Assembly (NCBI GenBank): GCA_034231615.1
Contig: CM067299.1
Span: 11,957,863-12,021,862 of the forward strand
Reading direction: 5' to 3'
Length of the DNA stretch: 64,000 nt
Source: Meghimatium bilineatum
Taxonomy: Eukaryota > Mollusca > Gastropoda > Stylommatophora > Philomycidae
Shown one piece after another: positions 22,726 to 33,454 of this stretch. Made by a program: the position numbers and the translations under genes. Every line of letters begins with the position of its first letter. Position 1 is the first letter of the stretch. The notes beneath the pieces were generated by a model. The model saw nothing but the letters and a program-made list of their open reading frames with translations. It did no database searches and was not told the origin of the DNA.

Positions 22726-22825
22726 NNNNNNNNNNNNNNNNNNNNNNNNNNNNNNNNNNNNNNNNNNNNNNNNNNNNNNNNNNNNNNNNNNNNNNNNNNN
22801 NNNNNNNNNNNNNNNNNNNNNNNNN
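22726..22825. other. Assembly gap (100 N)
   Basis: Exactly 100 N, a conventional placeholder for a gap of unknown size. Frames spanning it are meaningless. Confidence 0.99.
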
Positions 22826-23804
22826 ATATTGTACTGATGCATCTGCGTAACCTCTTCCAAACAGCAATTCTGACAGTAGCTTATATAACGAACTTATTAT
22901 CGCAAACACAGTGCGGAGAATTCACTCCTCTTGCTTGCAGAAAAAAATAAGTCCTACATTAGTCCTATCACAATACCTACCACAATGCAATTGTCTATTC
23001 TTGCAAATAACCAACAGACAAGCTTGTGCCCAACAAAATATTCAAGAGCATAGTTTTATTTTTTAAAACACCTCATATGTGATTCAGTAAAATGGTACAT
23101 AAATGTGACAAAAAGAGCTTTAGTTAATTTTAATTCTACTCGTGTAGTGACTCAAGTAAAAAAAACACTGATGCGTTTTTAATGGTTGCTAGTGTATAAT
23201 AAAATATATATTTTTTTAAAATCCAGACACACAAAAACGATTATAACCGCTTGCTTTCCACATTGTGTCACTGCAATGCTGCACTTGGTAATAAAACGGT
23301 TCCTTTGATTTTTTTTGCTCAACAATAAATTATAACTGATGCATGTATTATTTTGCAAGAAAACATAGACAAAAATGTAAACAGAAGTAAATAGCAGTTT
23401 TACCTGTAAATCCTTGTTATTAATTTTTCTATTTTTGCTTACCATTCGGTGCAAAGTTTTATATCAGAGTACCGTTTACACAATTTTTGTGTGTATTACT
23501 GTACAATAAATCTTCTTTCTTATTCTGGTTGCCTTGTTATGTATTTCTAAAATAAGACCGGACTTTGAGAAACGTGTGTGCACAGCTTTCCGTATCAAAA
23601 GTTGTGTACAAAGCACATATGAAGTAAAACAATTTTTGTGGTCTAATGTGTTGTTTTGTTTTGTGTATAACGTATATTCTATAACGGGAATTACTCAAGG
23701 ACCGCCAGGTTTATTTATAAAAAGAAATATATGTAATAAAAAACAACCATTGTCAAACTATCATTTTTCGTTCCTTTGAACAGTTTGAATTTGTTCATCG
23801 TAAT
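22826..23804. other. No gene or repeat recognised
   Basis: Unassigned A+T-rich DNA. Frames at 23179-23454 (minus) and 23534-23779 (plus) show no domain. Confidence 0.35.
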
Positions 23805-24025
23805 TCATGAAGACACCCTATTGAAGACCTTATTTGAGGGTAAAGTCAAAGGGAAGCGAGCAAGAGGTAGGCAGAGATACAAGTGGGAGAGTAACATTAC
23901 ACGATGGACAGGTTACAGTCTAGCAGAGTGCACCACCAAGACAAGAGACAGGAGATGTTGGAGATACGTTGCAGCCAACCTTCGTTGCGGAGACGGCACT
24001 TGATGATGATGATGATGATGATGAA
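23805..24025 (+). mobile_element. LINE-B 3' end, well preserved
   Basis: The frame gives EDTLLKTLFEGKVKGKRARG, then RQRYKWESNITRW, then SLAECTTKTRDRRCWRYVAA and NLRCGDGT, stop, then (GATGAT)n to about 24024. It is nearly identical in protein to 61362-61555 on the other strand. The 5' end is truncated at about 23805, typical of target-primed insertion. It is the C-terminal tail of the reverse-transcriptase ORF and has no catalytic part. Confidence 0.88.
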
Positions 24026-24247
24026 TTCATGATGACGGGGTTTACTTAGAAATAGCAGATGTGTTAGAATGTGAAACAGAACTGGAACATAAATTAATCC
24101 TGGGTGTCTATACTTATTATGATAACTCACGTTTGTTCTTAATGATATCTGTTTATTTTAAGTATAAAACACACTTATTCTATGTTAAACAGTATACGCC
24201 CATTTCTAAAGTATTTTCGGAACATGTACCATTGTGTTTTCTCTGTT

Positions 24248-24553
24248 TTTATTGTTAATAATTGAATGATTGAATGGCGGCCCACTTTATTGTTAATTAT
24301 TGCATGATTGAATGACGGCCCTCGTTATTGTTAATCATTGCATGATTGAATGACTGGCAACTTTATTGTTAATCATTGCATGATTGAATGACGGTAAACT
24401 TTATTGTTAATCATTGCATGATTGAATGACGACCCACTTTACTGTTAATCATTGCATGATTGAATGACGAACACCTTTATTTTTAATCATTGCATGATTG
24501 AATGACGACCAACTTTATTGTTAATCATTGCATGATTGAATGACGGCTAACTT
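24248..24553. repeat. Minisatellite, 38-bp unit x 8
   Basis: TTATTGTTAATCATTGCATG, then ATTGAATGACGGCCCACT. Units are 90% alike or better by eye and vary mostly at the last eight bases. Confidence 0.95.
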
Positions 24554-24769
24554 TTGCGCTGTATCATTCTTGGTATTGAGATCTGGTGTTTCATTTTATG
24601 ATGAGATGAAAAAAGTTCATGCGTTCTCAAGATGGCAAAACTAATAATTACAATGACTTGTTAAAGATCTCACTCAAAATATTTTGTCTTTAACAATGTT
24701 TCTTCTTATGCATTCATTCTCTGATAACTATATGCCAGTTCGTGTGATTTCAGACAGGGAGAGCGAAGT

Positions 24770-25300
24770 ATGCGGCACTGATGGTTTCAAAGCGAAGATG
24801 CGTTATTTTGCGCCTTTCGGTTCAGCACATCCGTTTTTGGTATGCTGTTAATTCAGGTGAGCTTCTATAGACTGTGACTATCTCTCTATCTGTCGCTGGG
24901 CGAATTATGTATGAACTCTAGGCCGACATGGATTATCCCCCACTGTGTTCTTGTACGTTACACGAAAAAACATTTCCTTGTATGGTAATCTCAGAGAAAC
25001 CGGTAATACGTGATCTAGCCTTAGGTCGAGTACGCCTACCTTGCAAGATGTGTTCCGCTGCTTTGAAACTTGTCTCGCGTAATGAGATCAGTGTTCCTTT
25101 TCCCTCGGGTACTAAACATGCTCATGTCTGTGAGCAAAGTTCCAGTATAGTGAACAGTCTACAGTAGAGTTCGGCTCAGGTTTTTTCTCCCTCTTAGTCG
25201 AGATTACTTTCACAGACATTGTGAACATCGCGTCTACGTCTGGGTCTCTACCCACATAGTTCGGCTCTAGGGGGCGTCTGCTGCTTTTGCTTTATCACTG
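24770..25300 (-). mobile_element. G+C-rich compound repeat (copy 1)
   Basis: Shares in order with 50360-50720: TTGCGCCTTTCGGTTCAGCA, CATCCGTTTTTGGTATGC, AATTCAGGTGAGCTTCTATA, GACTGTGAC, TATCTGTCGCTGGGC and CCCTCTTAGTCGAGATTAC, with CACAGACATTGTGAACATCG. It is therefore a long dispersed repeat with a SINE-T module at one end. A 79-codon frame inside it is not a gene. Confidence 0.6.
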
Positions 25301-25317
25301 CCCATTTTGTCAACTGC

Positions 25318-25573
25318 CCAACATGACATATCGACACTTGACATCAGAGGCTGACACATACTCTGTTGCAACATGACAGACCGGCAGTTGACATCAGAGG
25401 CTGACATATACTCTGCTGCAACATGAGAGACCGGCAGTGGACATCAGAGGCTGACATATACTCTGTTGCAACATGACAGACCGGCAGTTGACATCAGAGG
25501 CTGACACATACTCTGTTGCAACATGACAGACCGGCAGTTGACATCAGAGGCTGACACATACTCTGCTGCAACA
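25318..25573. repeat. Minisatellite, 50-bp unit x 5
   Basis: Units start GCTGACACATACTCTGTTGC at 25350, 25400, 25450, 25500 and 25550 and carry ACCGGCAGTTGACATCAGAG. It lies just beyond the compound repeat. Confidence 0.97.
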
Positions 25574-25729
25574 GTGTTTTGGCTGTGGCGATCACGAAGT
25601 TGCATTCGGAGATACTGTTTGTCATGCGCAAATAAATCTCATTCTTTCTCAAATTCACAAGGACACTATACACTATCCATATAGCATTATGTATACTCCT
25701 TCGCACGAGCGTCGAAGCAATATGTTTCA

Positions 25730-26205
25730 AGGATGCACATCGAGGAGATGCTTTTAGGATCGTGGTTAGTTGCTAAACCTTGATCCGCAAGACCGCAAAT
25801 CAGAACCCCTTGCTCCCACCATATCAGAACCCTCCACATAAACCACACATTCACTCCACATAAACCATATTAGACGGAAAGATGATGCAAGAGACATATT
25901 TATATAGCCTCCGGAAATACACTTGGGGTGTAGTCCAAGGACATCTGTCATTCCTTTAATCCACGTTCTCCTTTGTCTTAACTTGCCTTCAAATGTTCCA
26001 TTCTCATTTTGCATTATCTCGTCGCCGGACACTTTGAGTTTAGGTTCATTCTCATTAAGGGACGATCCAACTCAATCTGTCTTTCAATGTATTTGACAAT
26101 GGACGTTGTTCCAACAGCTCTTGTAATGTTTTCACCCTTCACATGATCTTTTCTTGATCCGTTTGCTGTTTTTCTTAGATATCTAATTTATTTTCCACGT
26201 AGCTT
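25730..26205 (-). mobile_element. LINE-H relic, C-terminal region
   Basis: Minus-strand frames give ANGSRKDHVKGENITRAVG, then TTSIVKYIERQIELDR, then GKLRQRRTWIKGMTDVLGLH. These follow the tail of a LINE RT ORF: R-x-E-x-I-R, an I-x-E-Y-I-E helix and a basic R-T-W-I stretch. The GH[LV]-R-M box is damaged. The left end (25730-25820) instead resembles 51240-51310 of the compound repeat. Confidence 0.55.
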
Positions 26206-26727
26206 GCATTCTCGATTGTTATTTAGTTATTGTGCACGTATGACACTGGTAACGCAGTGTTGGTATGGGTATTAAATTACAATTTGCTTTGTGTTTTGTT
26301 TTGGGATAGAGGCGTGTTTCAAGATTGGAATCAATTGATAATTAATATAGTTGGATTATTGAATCCTAGTATCGATCTTTCTGTTCAATTTTCCATGATG
26401 GATACAAAACAACATTGCCATAGTCTAGTTTGCTAGAATAATTTCGTCTAGTTTCTCATGGCAAAAACGACAATAAAATGTTTAATGTTTAACTATCTCT
26501 ATTAAATAACGTTATGCATCACAAGCGTACATTACAGTATTTTACTAGTCTTTAGTTCACCACTATACATCAATTATGGCTCGGAACGTCTTTGATTCTT
26601 ACATAGTTCAACATGAATAGCAAACTGCAGTAAAAACATGCACCATGTAGGTAGATGAATATTACAAAGATGCGTTACGTAAACGTTAAATATGTACTGC
26701 AGAGATTACAACCGAACAAATCGACCA

Positions 26728-26842
26728 TTCAAAATACACATTCAAAATACACATTCAAAATACACATGTCAAAATACACATTCAAAATACACATGTCAAA
26801 ATACACATTCAAAATACACATGTCAAAATACACATGTCTTTA
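26728..26842. repeat. Nested 13/14-bp tandem repeat
   Basis: TCAAAATACACAT units joined by T or G, grading into a 27-bp two-unit period (ATTCAAAATACACATGTCAA). The pattern is a small dimeric higher-order repeat. Confidence 0.92.
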
Positions 26843-26899
26843 TGAATACAGGAACAAATAAGGACAGATTCTGTTATTTCTCTAAACTTTGCTTGATGT

Positions 26900-26965
26900 C
26901 CAGATCTCATTAAATTCTTTTGGTCGAAACGTTGCGTTATTATGTTGTATAATTTATGTAAAATG
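26900..26965 (+). mobile_element. Penelope-like terminal motif
   Basis: AAATTCTTTTGGTCGAAACG fits the AAGACTTTTGGTCGAAAC-type block of the other copies. Flanks are unrecognisable. Confidence 0.35.
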
Positions 26966-27088
26966 TATTTAACCAATCATACGAACATATCGTAATTATC
27001 GTATATATACTATATATTCTATATATTTTGGAACATATCTCTCTACGACAAACGTGTTGATACTCTTCTATGGCAGAGGGGTTACATC

Positions 27089-27577
27089 ATGTACCAATTC
27101 ATATTTATAAATATACTGTCTCATGTCTCTTATGTAAGAATATTTTCGTATGCATATCGTATCATTTTTAAAAAATTGTTCATTGTTTTTCATGCTATTC
27201 TTAGAAAAAGATTTTCAGTCGCTAGGATGTCAGTGTTGACAAGTGCTTGGCCTACATCTGTTGTAGCAAGCCACTGCGACGTGATCTGTCTATGGATTAC
27301 AAATTGGAGATGTATCATTTTTCAAAAGCTAAATTTATTATTCATTAATAATAATATAATACGTTCGTCGTTGGGCAAACGATATTCAAGAATGCTTGCA
27401 CATATCGCTAGTGGAAGCTGGGCAACTTGCCAGAGATCGTGTGGATTTCAAGAAATTCATAAGGAAGACTACGTTCCGGAAAGAATACGTCACATGATAT
27501 ACGCGTTTATTATCATGGATAACCTTACTTGTGAGGTCTGTAACATCAATGGCACATTCAGCGATATAAATCAGTAG
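27089..27577 (+). other. Unassigned 162-codon open frame
   Basis: The longest non-repetitive open frame in the window, but A+T-rich and rich in Ile, Phe and Ser. It shows no domain, signal or splice boundary. The opposite strand (27386-27589) is also open and reads VTDLTSKVIHDNKRVYHV, somewhat more protein-like. I do not recognise either, and chance is a fair explanation. Confidence 0.15.
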
Positions 27578-27599
27578 CAAAAAGTACATCAGTGGATCA

Positions 27600-28317
27600 G
27601 TGGGTGATCGTCCTTACAGATACATAACAGATGTATTAACCATGCGAAGATGATTAACCATCTTCTGGGAAGATTGATGCAAACATTGAATAAAAATAAA
27701 AATTGGAAAAATTAAAAAAAAAATATAGATATACGAATAAATCAACATCTGAAACTGTCAACATCTACGATCTCATGGCTTTATGGAGACAGAAATCGGA
27801 ACAATTAAGGACGTGTCCGATGTACATTGGCACATAAAACGTGTTCCTGTATAGGCCTCTCAGCAGAAAGTAAACAAGACCACTCGTGACGTGTTTTTAT
27901 TTTTCGTTGGTTTTATTTTTATTTCCATGAAGTCGCCTGACATGGCCGAACTACGAAATGCATGAAAATAATCAAGAATCAGCTTTTCACATCATGTTTA
28001 CTTTCTGTAAATAGGTCTTTATGGTTGGCGGTCACAATTGTCGAAACATCACACTCATAACTAACATCAACGTTTCTGCACAGATGTGTGCAATGCAAGC
28101 CGTATATATATATATATATATAATCTGGTTCTTATATATATCTTATCATGTATGTTAACGACAGTAACCACACGTACGGCGCACTGGACATCAGCTAACT
28201 ACACATTACATAGAGGACTCGACTTTACTGATGATGCAAGCATGTTACTGTTAGTTAGTTCTATAACGTTTAGTTGTTTTTCTCCGATTTATTGATTATA
28301 TACACACACTCCGTAAA
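27600..28317. other. No gene; small TA run
   Basis: Unassigned apart from a TA run at about 28104-28122. GTCGAAACATC at 28038 resembles the Penelope-like motif but has no matching flank. Confidence 0.35.
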
Positions 28318-28557
28318 GGGGATCTGGCGTAGTGGTTAAGCTGTTCGCCTTGTGTTCAAGAGGTCACGGGTTCGAATCCGGCTCGTGTCGTCTTGTGTAT
28401 AAGGTGGATTGTTTTTCGGAGATCCCTGTGGATTATCACTTGAAGCTACGGTGTTACGTGATATGAGTGGTACTCTCGGTTGGCGGTCTGCCGCTTCGCC
28501 TGGGAAACCGAGTACAGTGAAGTCACAGTCCGTAAACACACTTCGTAAAGTTCTGTA
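28318..28557 (+). mobile_element. tRNA-derived SINE-1, better-preserved copy
   Basis: The head contains a perfect-looking A box TGGCGTAGTGG (28325-28335) and B box GGTTCGAATCC (28369-28379), followed by a tRNA-unrelated body: GTCGTCTTGTGTATAAGGTG, GGATTATCACTTGAAGCTAC and GGGAAACCGAGTACAGT. It probably ends near TAAAGTTCTGTAAAATATAC. Pol III promoter spacing is intact, so it could still be transcribed. A second copy lies at 29206. Confidence 0.9.
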
Positions 28558-28769
28558 AAATATACATCTGATATGGATCGTCCATATATTACGCCACCAA
28601 TTTTATCTCAATTATTGACTAGTGCCACCTTTGTCCACAACAGGAAAAAAATAAAGAACTCAGATATGCTTAATTATGTCAAAACACCTAAAAATGTTTA
28701 GCATAGAAAGTACAATAACAGTTGCTGAGGGGGATACGATGAGGAGGCGTTACAAGTATATTTATTTTT

Positions 28770-28880
28770 TTTCTTCAAATTCACACTTTAATATGTAATT
28801 GGTGTATAAAACATCATTTTTGACGTCAACTTTGTCAAACTTTTCAGAATCTCACTACCATTTCTTTGTTGACGTAATTT
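28770..28880 (+). mobile_element. MITE-3 fragment
   Basis: TCAAATTCACACTTTAATAT, ATTGGTGTATAAAACATC and TTTTTGACGTCAACTTTGTC match the shared MITE-3 block at 39 and 63.6 kb. Confidence 0.5.
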
Positions 28881-28920
28881 ACAGATACGCTCTTTTTAAA
28901 GTTTCTAACAGTTTCATAGA

Positions 28921-29034
28921 TCTGATCATATTGATTTGAGCATATTGATCCGGTCATATCAATCTGGTCATACCGGCTGGCCATATCGATCTGATCATAT
29001 TGACTTGGCCATATTGATCTGGCCATTTTGATAT
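28921..29034. repeat. Degenerate 14-bp tandem repeat x 8
   Basis: CATATTGATCTGGC and variants (CATATTGATTTGAG, CATATCAATCTGGT). Confidence 0.9.
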
Positions 29035-29205
29035 GGATGATCATGAATATTGTATTGGTTTTCAATGCTGAAGTGCTTGACGGATGTCTTAAATGTTTTT
29101 TTAACGTTTTATATTCTTCTTGTCACGTGTATGTAATCTTATATCCTTCGTGTCACGAGTATGTATACTTACCATACTACATTTCATCGTCGTCTGTCGG
29201 ACTTT

Positions 29206-29440
29206 GGGGATGATCCTAGCGTAGTGGTTAAATCTGTTCGCTTTGTGTTCAAGAGGTCATGGGTTCGGAATCGGATAGTGTCGTCTTGTGTACAATGTGA
29301 ATGTTTTCAGTGATCCCTATGGATTATCACTTGAAGCTACCGGAGTTACGTGCAATGAGTAGTACTCTCGGCAGGCGACATGACGATGAGATTGACGGAG
29401 TACATATGGGAAACCGAGTACAGTCAATTCAATCCTCTAC
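29206..29440 (+). mobile_element. tRNA-derived SINE-1, older copy
   Basis: Same order as the 28.3-kb copy: A box TAGCGTAGTGG (29217-29227), a B box broken by one extra base (GGTTCGGAATC, 29262-29272), GTCGTCTTGTGTACAATGTG, GGATTATCACTTGAAGCTAC and GGGAAACCGAGTACAGT. It is diverged and likely silent. Confidence 0.85.
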
Positions 29441-29862
29441 GTCTTCAAAACCTTTTTTCATCCCTTTCAGGCGATACCATGATATTAGAATATACACCAT
29501 ATTTCTTTAATAATGGTACTACCACATGTACTATCTGATAACTCTACATATAATTATATTACTAGAAAATCACAATACTTCAGCAAAGATTTCAAAGACA
29601 ATGTGTCAAATAGAATCATTGCCTAAAAGCATAGATAATAGGACAATTCTCGAATAATCTCATACACAAATAATAGTCCATGCTACATTGTGTGGGTGTA
29701 TTGATATCAAAGTTGTTATATCTTGTTTGTGGTTAATCAAATATTTATTACATCATTAGTACATGATGAATTAGGATCTTTTATCTTCTGGTGCCAGAAC
29801 GTTGTGATATGAGGCATTGACCATTATCAAAGAGGACGGTATGTTCAATGAAAGTAGCCCGT
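29441..29862. other. No gene or repeat recognised
   Basis: Unassigned. Confidence 0.35.
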
Positions 29863-30124
29863 AAGTCACAATCCAATCATGAAAATCACAATCCAATCAT
29901 GAAAGTCACAATCCAATCATGAAAATCGCAATCCAATAATGAAAGTCACAATCCAATCATGAAAATCGCAATCCAATCATGAAAGTCATAATCCAATCAT
30001 GAAAATCGCAATCCAATCATGAAAGTCACAATCCAATCATGAAAATCGCAATCCAATCATGAAAGTCACAATCCAATCATGACAATCGCAATCCAATCAT
30101 GAAAGTCATAATCCAATTATGAAA
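29863..30124. repeat. 20-bp minisatellite with 40-bp alternation
   Basis: Thirteen units of AATCATGAAARTCRCAATCC. GTCACA (or GTCATA) and ATCGCA forms alternate along most of the array, a two-unit higher-order period. Confidence 0.97.
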
Positions 30125-30419
30125 TTTCTTACATCACATATTTACGTTATATTGTCAGCCTTGATATCACTAAATTGTATGGTTGCATGCTTTTATGTGT
30201 TTTGATGTCTCCATGTTGAGAAATGTTGGTGAATGCGTTGCTTTCTACATACAAAAATAGACTACTCCGAGTAGGAGGATCTTCTCAAGACACTGCATAC
30301 TGTTGAGAAGTGCAGTTATGGGAAGTTATCAAGTAAGCAACATTCTATTCCTACAAACACTGTGTTACCAGAGCCAAATCATGTCTCTCTCATCTCTACA
30401 TTACAGAAAAATAGTGAGA

Positions 30420-30765
30420 TGTGAGATGAAATGCTAGAGGAAGGCGGCAGGCGTCAATGGGCTTGGCAGATTACGAAATGAAAACATCAAGGAAAGAATA
30501 GGTATAACACCTTGCACAAAATACATAGAGAGGCAGCAGATTCGAGTGGTGTGGCCACATTATGAGAATGCACCATGACAAGTTTCCCGTGAAGGCATAT
30601 AACCACATGAGATCAGGGTACAAATCCAGTGGAAGTTCACGAAAAAGATGGATAGAAAACGTCTGGATAATGTTACACAAACACGGTCACAATGCAGCCT
30701 AGACGACACATCTGGCCTTGGAAAAAAAGCTCGAAATCCAATCATCCCCTACGCTTAACGGCTAG
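30420..30765 (+). mobile_element. LINE-H-type relic, C-terminal region
   Basis: In shifting plus frames: LGRLRNENIKERIGI, TPCTKYIERQQIRV, then GHI-like VWPHYENAP, then YKSSGSSRKRWIEN and VTQTRSQCSLDD. Order and motifs are those of a LINE RT tail (I-E-x-Q-x-I-R, W-x-G-H, G-R-x-R-x-R-W). Several frameshifts. Confidence 0.65.
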
Positions 30766-30884
30766 AGTGGATAACAAACAACCTGAGGAAAGACAATATC
30801 CAATCCAAACAGCTCTCGAAACAAAATAAGAAAATGAAACATAAGCTAATCTGCTAGTAATGTCTCTTTCTTCTTCCTCTTTCT

Positions 30885-31215
30885 ATTCTCGTTATATCCC
30901 TGTATCTATTGCAGCGTCAGGGTAGAAGAGTTCTCCGGATATTGCGTCCCTGGATATAACTTTTCTGTGTACTTCATATCCGGATATTGCGTCCCTGGAT
31001 ATAACTTTTCTGTGTACTTCATATCCGGATATTGCGTCCCTGGATATAACTTTTCTGTGTACTTCATATCCGGATATTGCGTCCGTGGATATAACTTTTC
31101 TGTGTACTTCATATATGTTTGTTTTAGTTGACTCTTTTATGTCTGTAATCCATCGTTTCCAAGGTATCCATCGTGTCTGTAGAGTAATGCTTATAATGTC
31201 GTATGATCGAAACAA
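30885..31215 (-). mobile_element. LINE-B internal segment hosting a minisatellite
   Basis: The flanks of the 45-bp array match the LINE-B relic at 53590-53740: GCAGCGTCAGG on the left; on the right CTTCATATATGTTTGTTTT, then TAATCCATCGTTTCCAAGG. On the minus strand the right flank reads WKRWITDIKESTKTN, compared with CKRWIIEIKIQQKQT-like in the other copy. Confidence 0.6.
30934..31113. repeat. 45-bp minisatellite x 4 inside LINE-B
   Basis: Units start TCCGGATATTGCGTCCCTGG at 30934, 30979, 31024 and 31069 and are almost identical. The unit includes the LINE-derived TTTTCTGTGTACTTCATAT. It appears to be a coding piece of the LINE amplified in place. In-frame 15-residue repeats result. Confidence 0.95.
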
Positions 31216-31999
31216 AAACGTGTCCTTCTTCCGAGGCTATATATAAAAACGTGATTATTAGCATGATTTAATATAATAAGAACGAGTGGCATCGATTACA
31301 TGTTTAATACATTATTTACTTATGTATGACCGACACATCCAACTTCAGCATTCACAATATTTGAAAATTTTGACTTTTTTATTGATGGTTTAGCTGATCC
31401 TAATCTCATTAATCTTATCTTTACTAACATAGCGTGACATTGTTACTAATATGCCATTTTTCGATCCAACAATTTACGGACCATAAAACGTGTAATAATA
31501 TCAAGGAGTGACATATGGGACAACTAAATCGTAAGTCAGTGCCTGATAACACCAGAACACAAAACAATATCCAAAATTTCAAGATAGAATTACACAATAA
31601 AGAAATTCAATGGGAAAATACATCCATGACAGATGAAACTCAAAATCGAACTAACAATGAATAGTATAAAAATGCCAGAAGAAAAGATGGAACTGTCTCT
31701 TCCGTTATCTAGTTTGTGTGGCGCTGACCATTAGACTGTAAGCACGCATAGGATGAAATAGACATTTGAATGGAAACTGTGACATTGTGATTGATGATTT
31801 TGCTATCATCAGTAAATTGGTCGACAGGGAAGTAGAGATTAGTAGTTAGAATGTCACTTCAGTGTTTTCTTTTGTATCAGATGTCTGGAAAAAGTTGGCT
31901 GCATGAGAAATGAAGTACCAAAAGTAGAAAATAAATAAAACATGTTATATATAGAACTGCTATATACCATCGTCTTCTTCACCCCTCGCTATCAGGTTA
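31216..31999. other. No confident feature
   Basis: A 49-codon frame from ATG 31515 to TAG 31664 (MGQLNRKSVPDNTRTQ at its start) could be a fragment of a LINE endonuclease-RT linker, but I cannot support this. Otherwise unassigned. Confidence 0.25.
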
Positions 32000-32225
32000 T
32001 GTAGAGTGTAGGATGCAGTCTGAAGAAAGGAATGACATGGTTTACAGCTTGGATATGAGATCTGCATATTTCGACTGAAACATCCGGCATCATCATGACT
32101 TTTAATTTCAATTCATTTTGAGATTGTATGTGATAGGCCAGCAACAAAACACCCTAAATCTGCATTAGTTGCTTCTTACGACATGCATTACAGGTCACAG
32201 CTTTAATATTCTTTCAACTTTCTGG
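32000..32225 (-). mobile_element. SINE-T long copy, diverged
   Basis: ACATGGTTTACAGC, ATGAGATCTGCATATTTCGA, ACATCCGGCATCATCATGAC, GATTGTATGTGATAGGCCAG and TTAGTTGCTTCTTACGACAT, GCATTACAGGTCACAGC run in the same order as 50070-50245. Confidence 0.65.
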
Positions 32226-32504
32226 AACAACGAAATTCAGAAGAATTATGACTATTTGGCTGTGTCACTAGCTCCACAATCACGAAAACATTCTTGACGA
32301 ATACAATCTTCATTTTTCTTGCTCATTAATTCTAGTGGAAACGCTGTAGGCCCCACTATTTGTATTTGTGAAATGTCGAGAGTAAGACCGTTACTTGCTA
32401 GTTAACAGTAACATGTTGACATATTTCCGACGTTAAGTCCAACACTTGGCATAAAACAACGGTTTGGTTTCATTACTGTACACACAAGAAAAGCAATATT
32501 CTTC
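32226..32504. other. No gene or repeat recognised
   Basis: Unassigned. Confidence 0.3.
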
Positions 32505-33014
32505 TTTTTCTTACATTCGCTTAGATTGTGCGAGTAAAGCTCTACCTGAGGTTTGACTTCTTACATTAGTCTATATTGTGTCCGTATAGTTCTACCCGTG
32601 GTTTGACTTCTTACATTCGCCGAGATTGTGCGAGTAAAGCTCTACCTGAGGTTTGACTTCTTACATTCGTCTAGATTGTGTCCGTATAGTTCTACCCGTG
32701 GTTTGACTTCTTACATTCGCCGAGATTGTGCGAGTAAAGCTCTACCTGAGGTTTGACTTCTTACATTAGTCTAGATTGTCTCCGTATAGTTCTACCCGTG
32801 GTTTGACTTCTTACATTCGCCGAGATTGTGCGAGTATAGCTCTACCCACGGTTTTCACTTCTTACATTCGTCTAGATTGTGTTCGTACAACTTTACCCGA
32901 GGTTTGACTTCTTACATTCGTCTAGATTGTGTCCGTATAGCTCTACCCGAGGTTTGAGTTCTTACATTCGTCTAGATTGTGTCCGTATAACTCTACCCGA
33001 TATTTTATTTCTTG
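32505..33014. repeat. 50-bp minisatellite with A-B dimer structure
   Basis: Ten units sharing GTTTGACTTCTTACATTCG. Type A reads GAGATTGTGCGAGTAAAGCT and CCTGAGG; type B reads CTAGATTGTGTCCGTATAGT and CCCGTGG. The order is A B A B A B A', then three B-like units, so a 100-bp period dominates the left two thirds. Confidence 0.97.
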
Positions 33015-33454
33015 TATAAACGTTAATGTGCTTTGTAGCTCATACAGAAGTCCATAGAGTTAGGCGTCATTTGCTGTTTCTTTGAGCATAATGTTTGCCT
33101 TGGTTTTTCATATATTTAACATTCTTAAAGTCTCGAATATATCATTTCTCATAATTTTCCCAGTTCTATGTGGATGGTTCTTAGCCAATAATCCAGATGC
33201 ACAAATGTCCTCCGTTCTGAAATACAAAAGATTATATTGCCAATCGTGAATTCTGTATACATGTGGCAGCTGAGTTGGTTGTAGAAATGTAACAGAGTTC
33301 TAGTTGATAAATGTAAACATATCTTACAAGTAACAAACTAATAGCTTATAAATGTAAACATTTCTTACAAATAACAAAGAAGATTCACTTTCTTTTAAAG
33401 TTCAATAAATCTAACATATACTTCCTGTAAGAATGATCTATGTTTATTGTTTAG
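33015..33454. other. No gene; small repeated word
   Basis: AAATGTAAACAT-TCTTACAA occurs twice near 33310 and 33355. Otherwise unassigned. If 33455 is a true exon, this is intron. Confidence 0.3.

Noticed and set aside
22654-22950. Open frames of 74-98 codons on both strands
   Set aside because: They span 100 N and are artefacts of the gap.
24928-25167. 79-codon plus frame with several Cys
   Set aside because: Part of the same compound repeat; not conserved as a frame in the second copy.
28318-28390. Functional tRNA gene
   Set aside because: Has A and B boxes but no foldable acceptor stem or 3' terminator at tRNA length, and continues into a SINE body shared with a second copy.
31515-31664. 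49-codon frame as a LINE endonuclease piece
   Set aside because: Composition is compatible, but I could not match any conserved motif.
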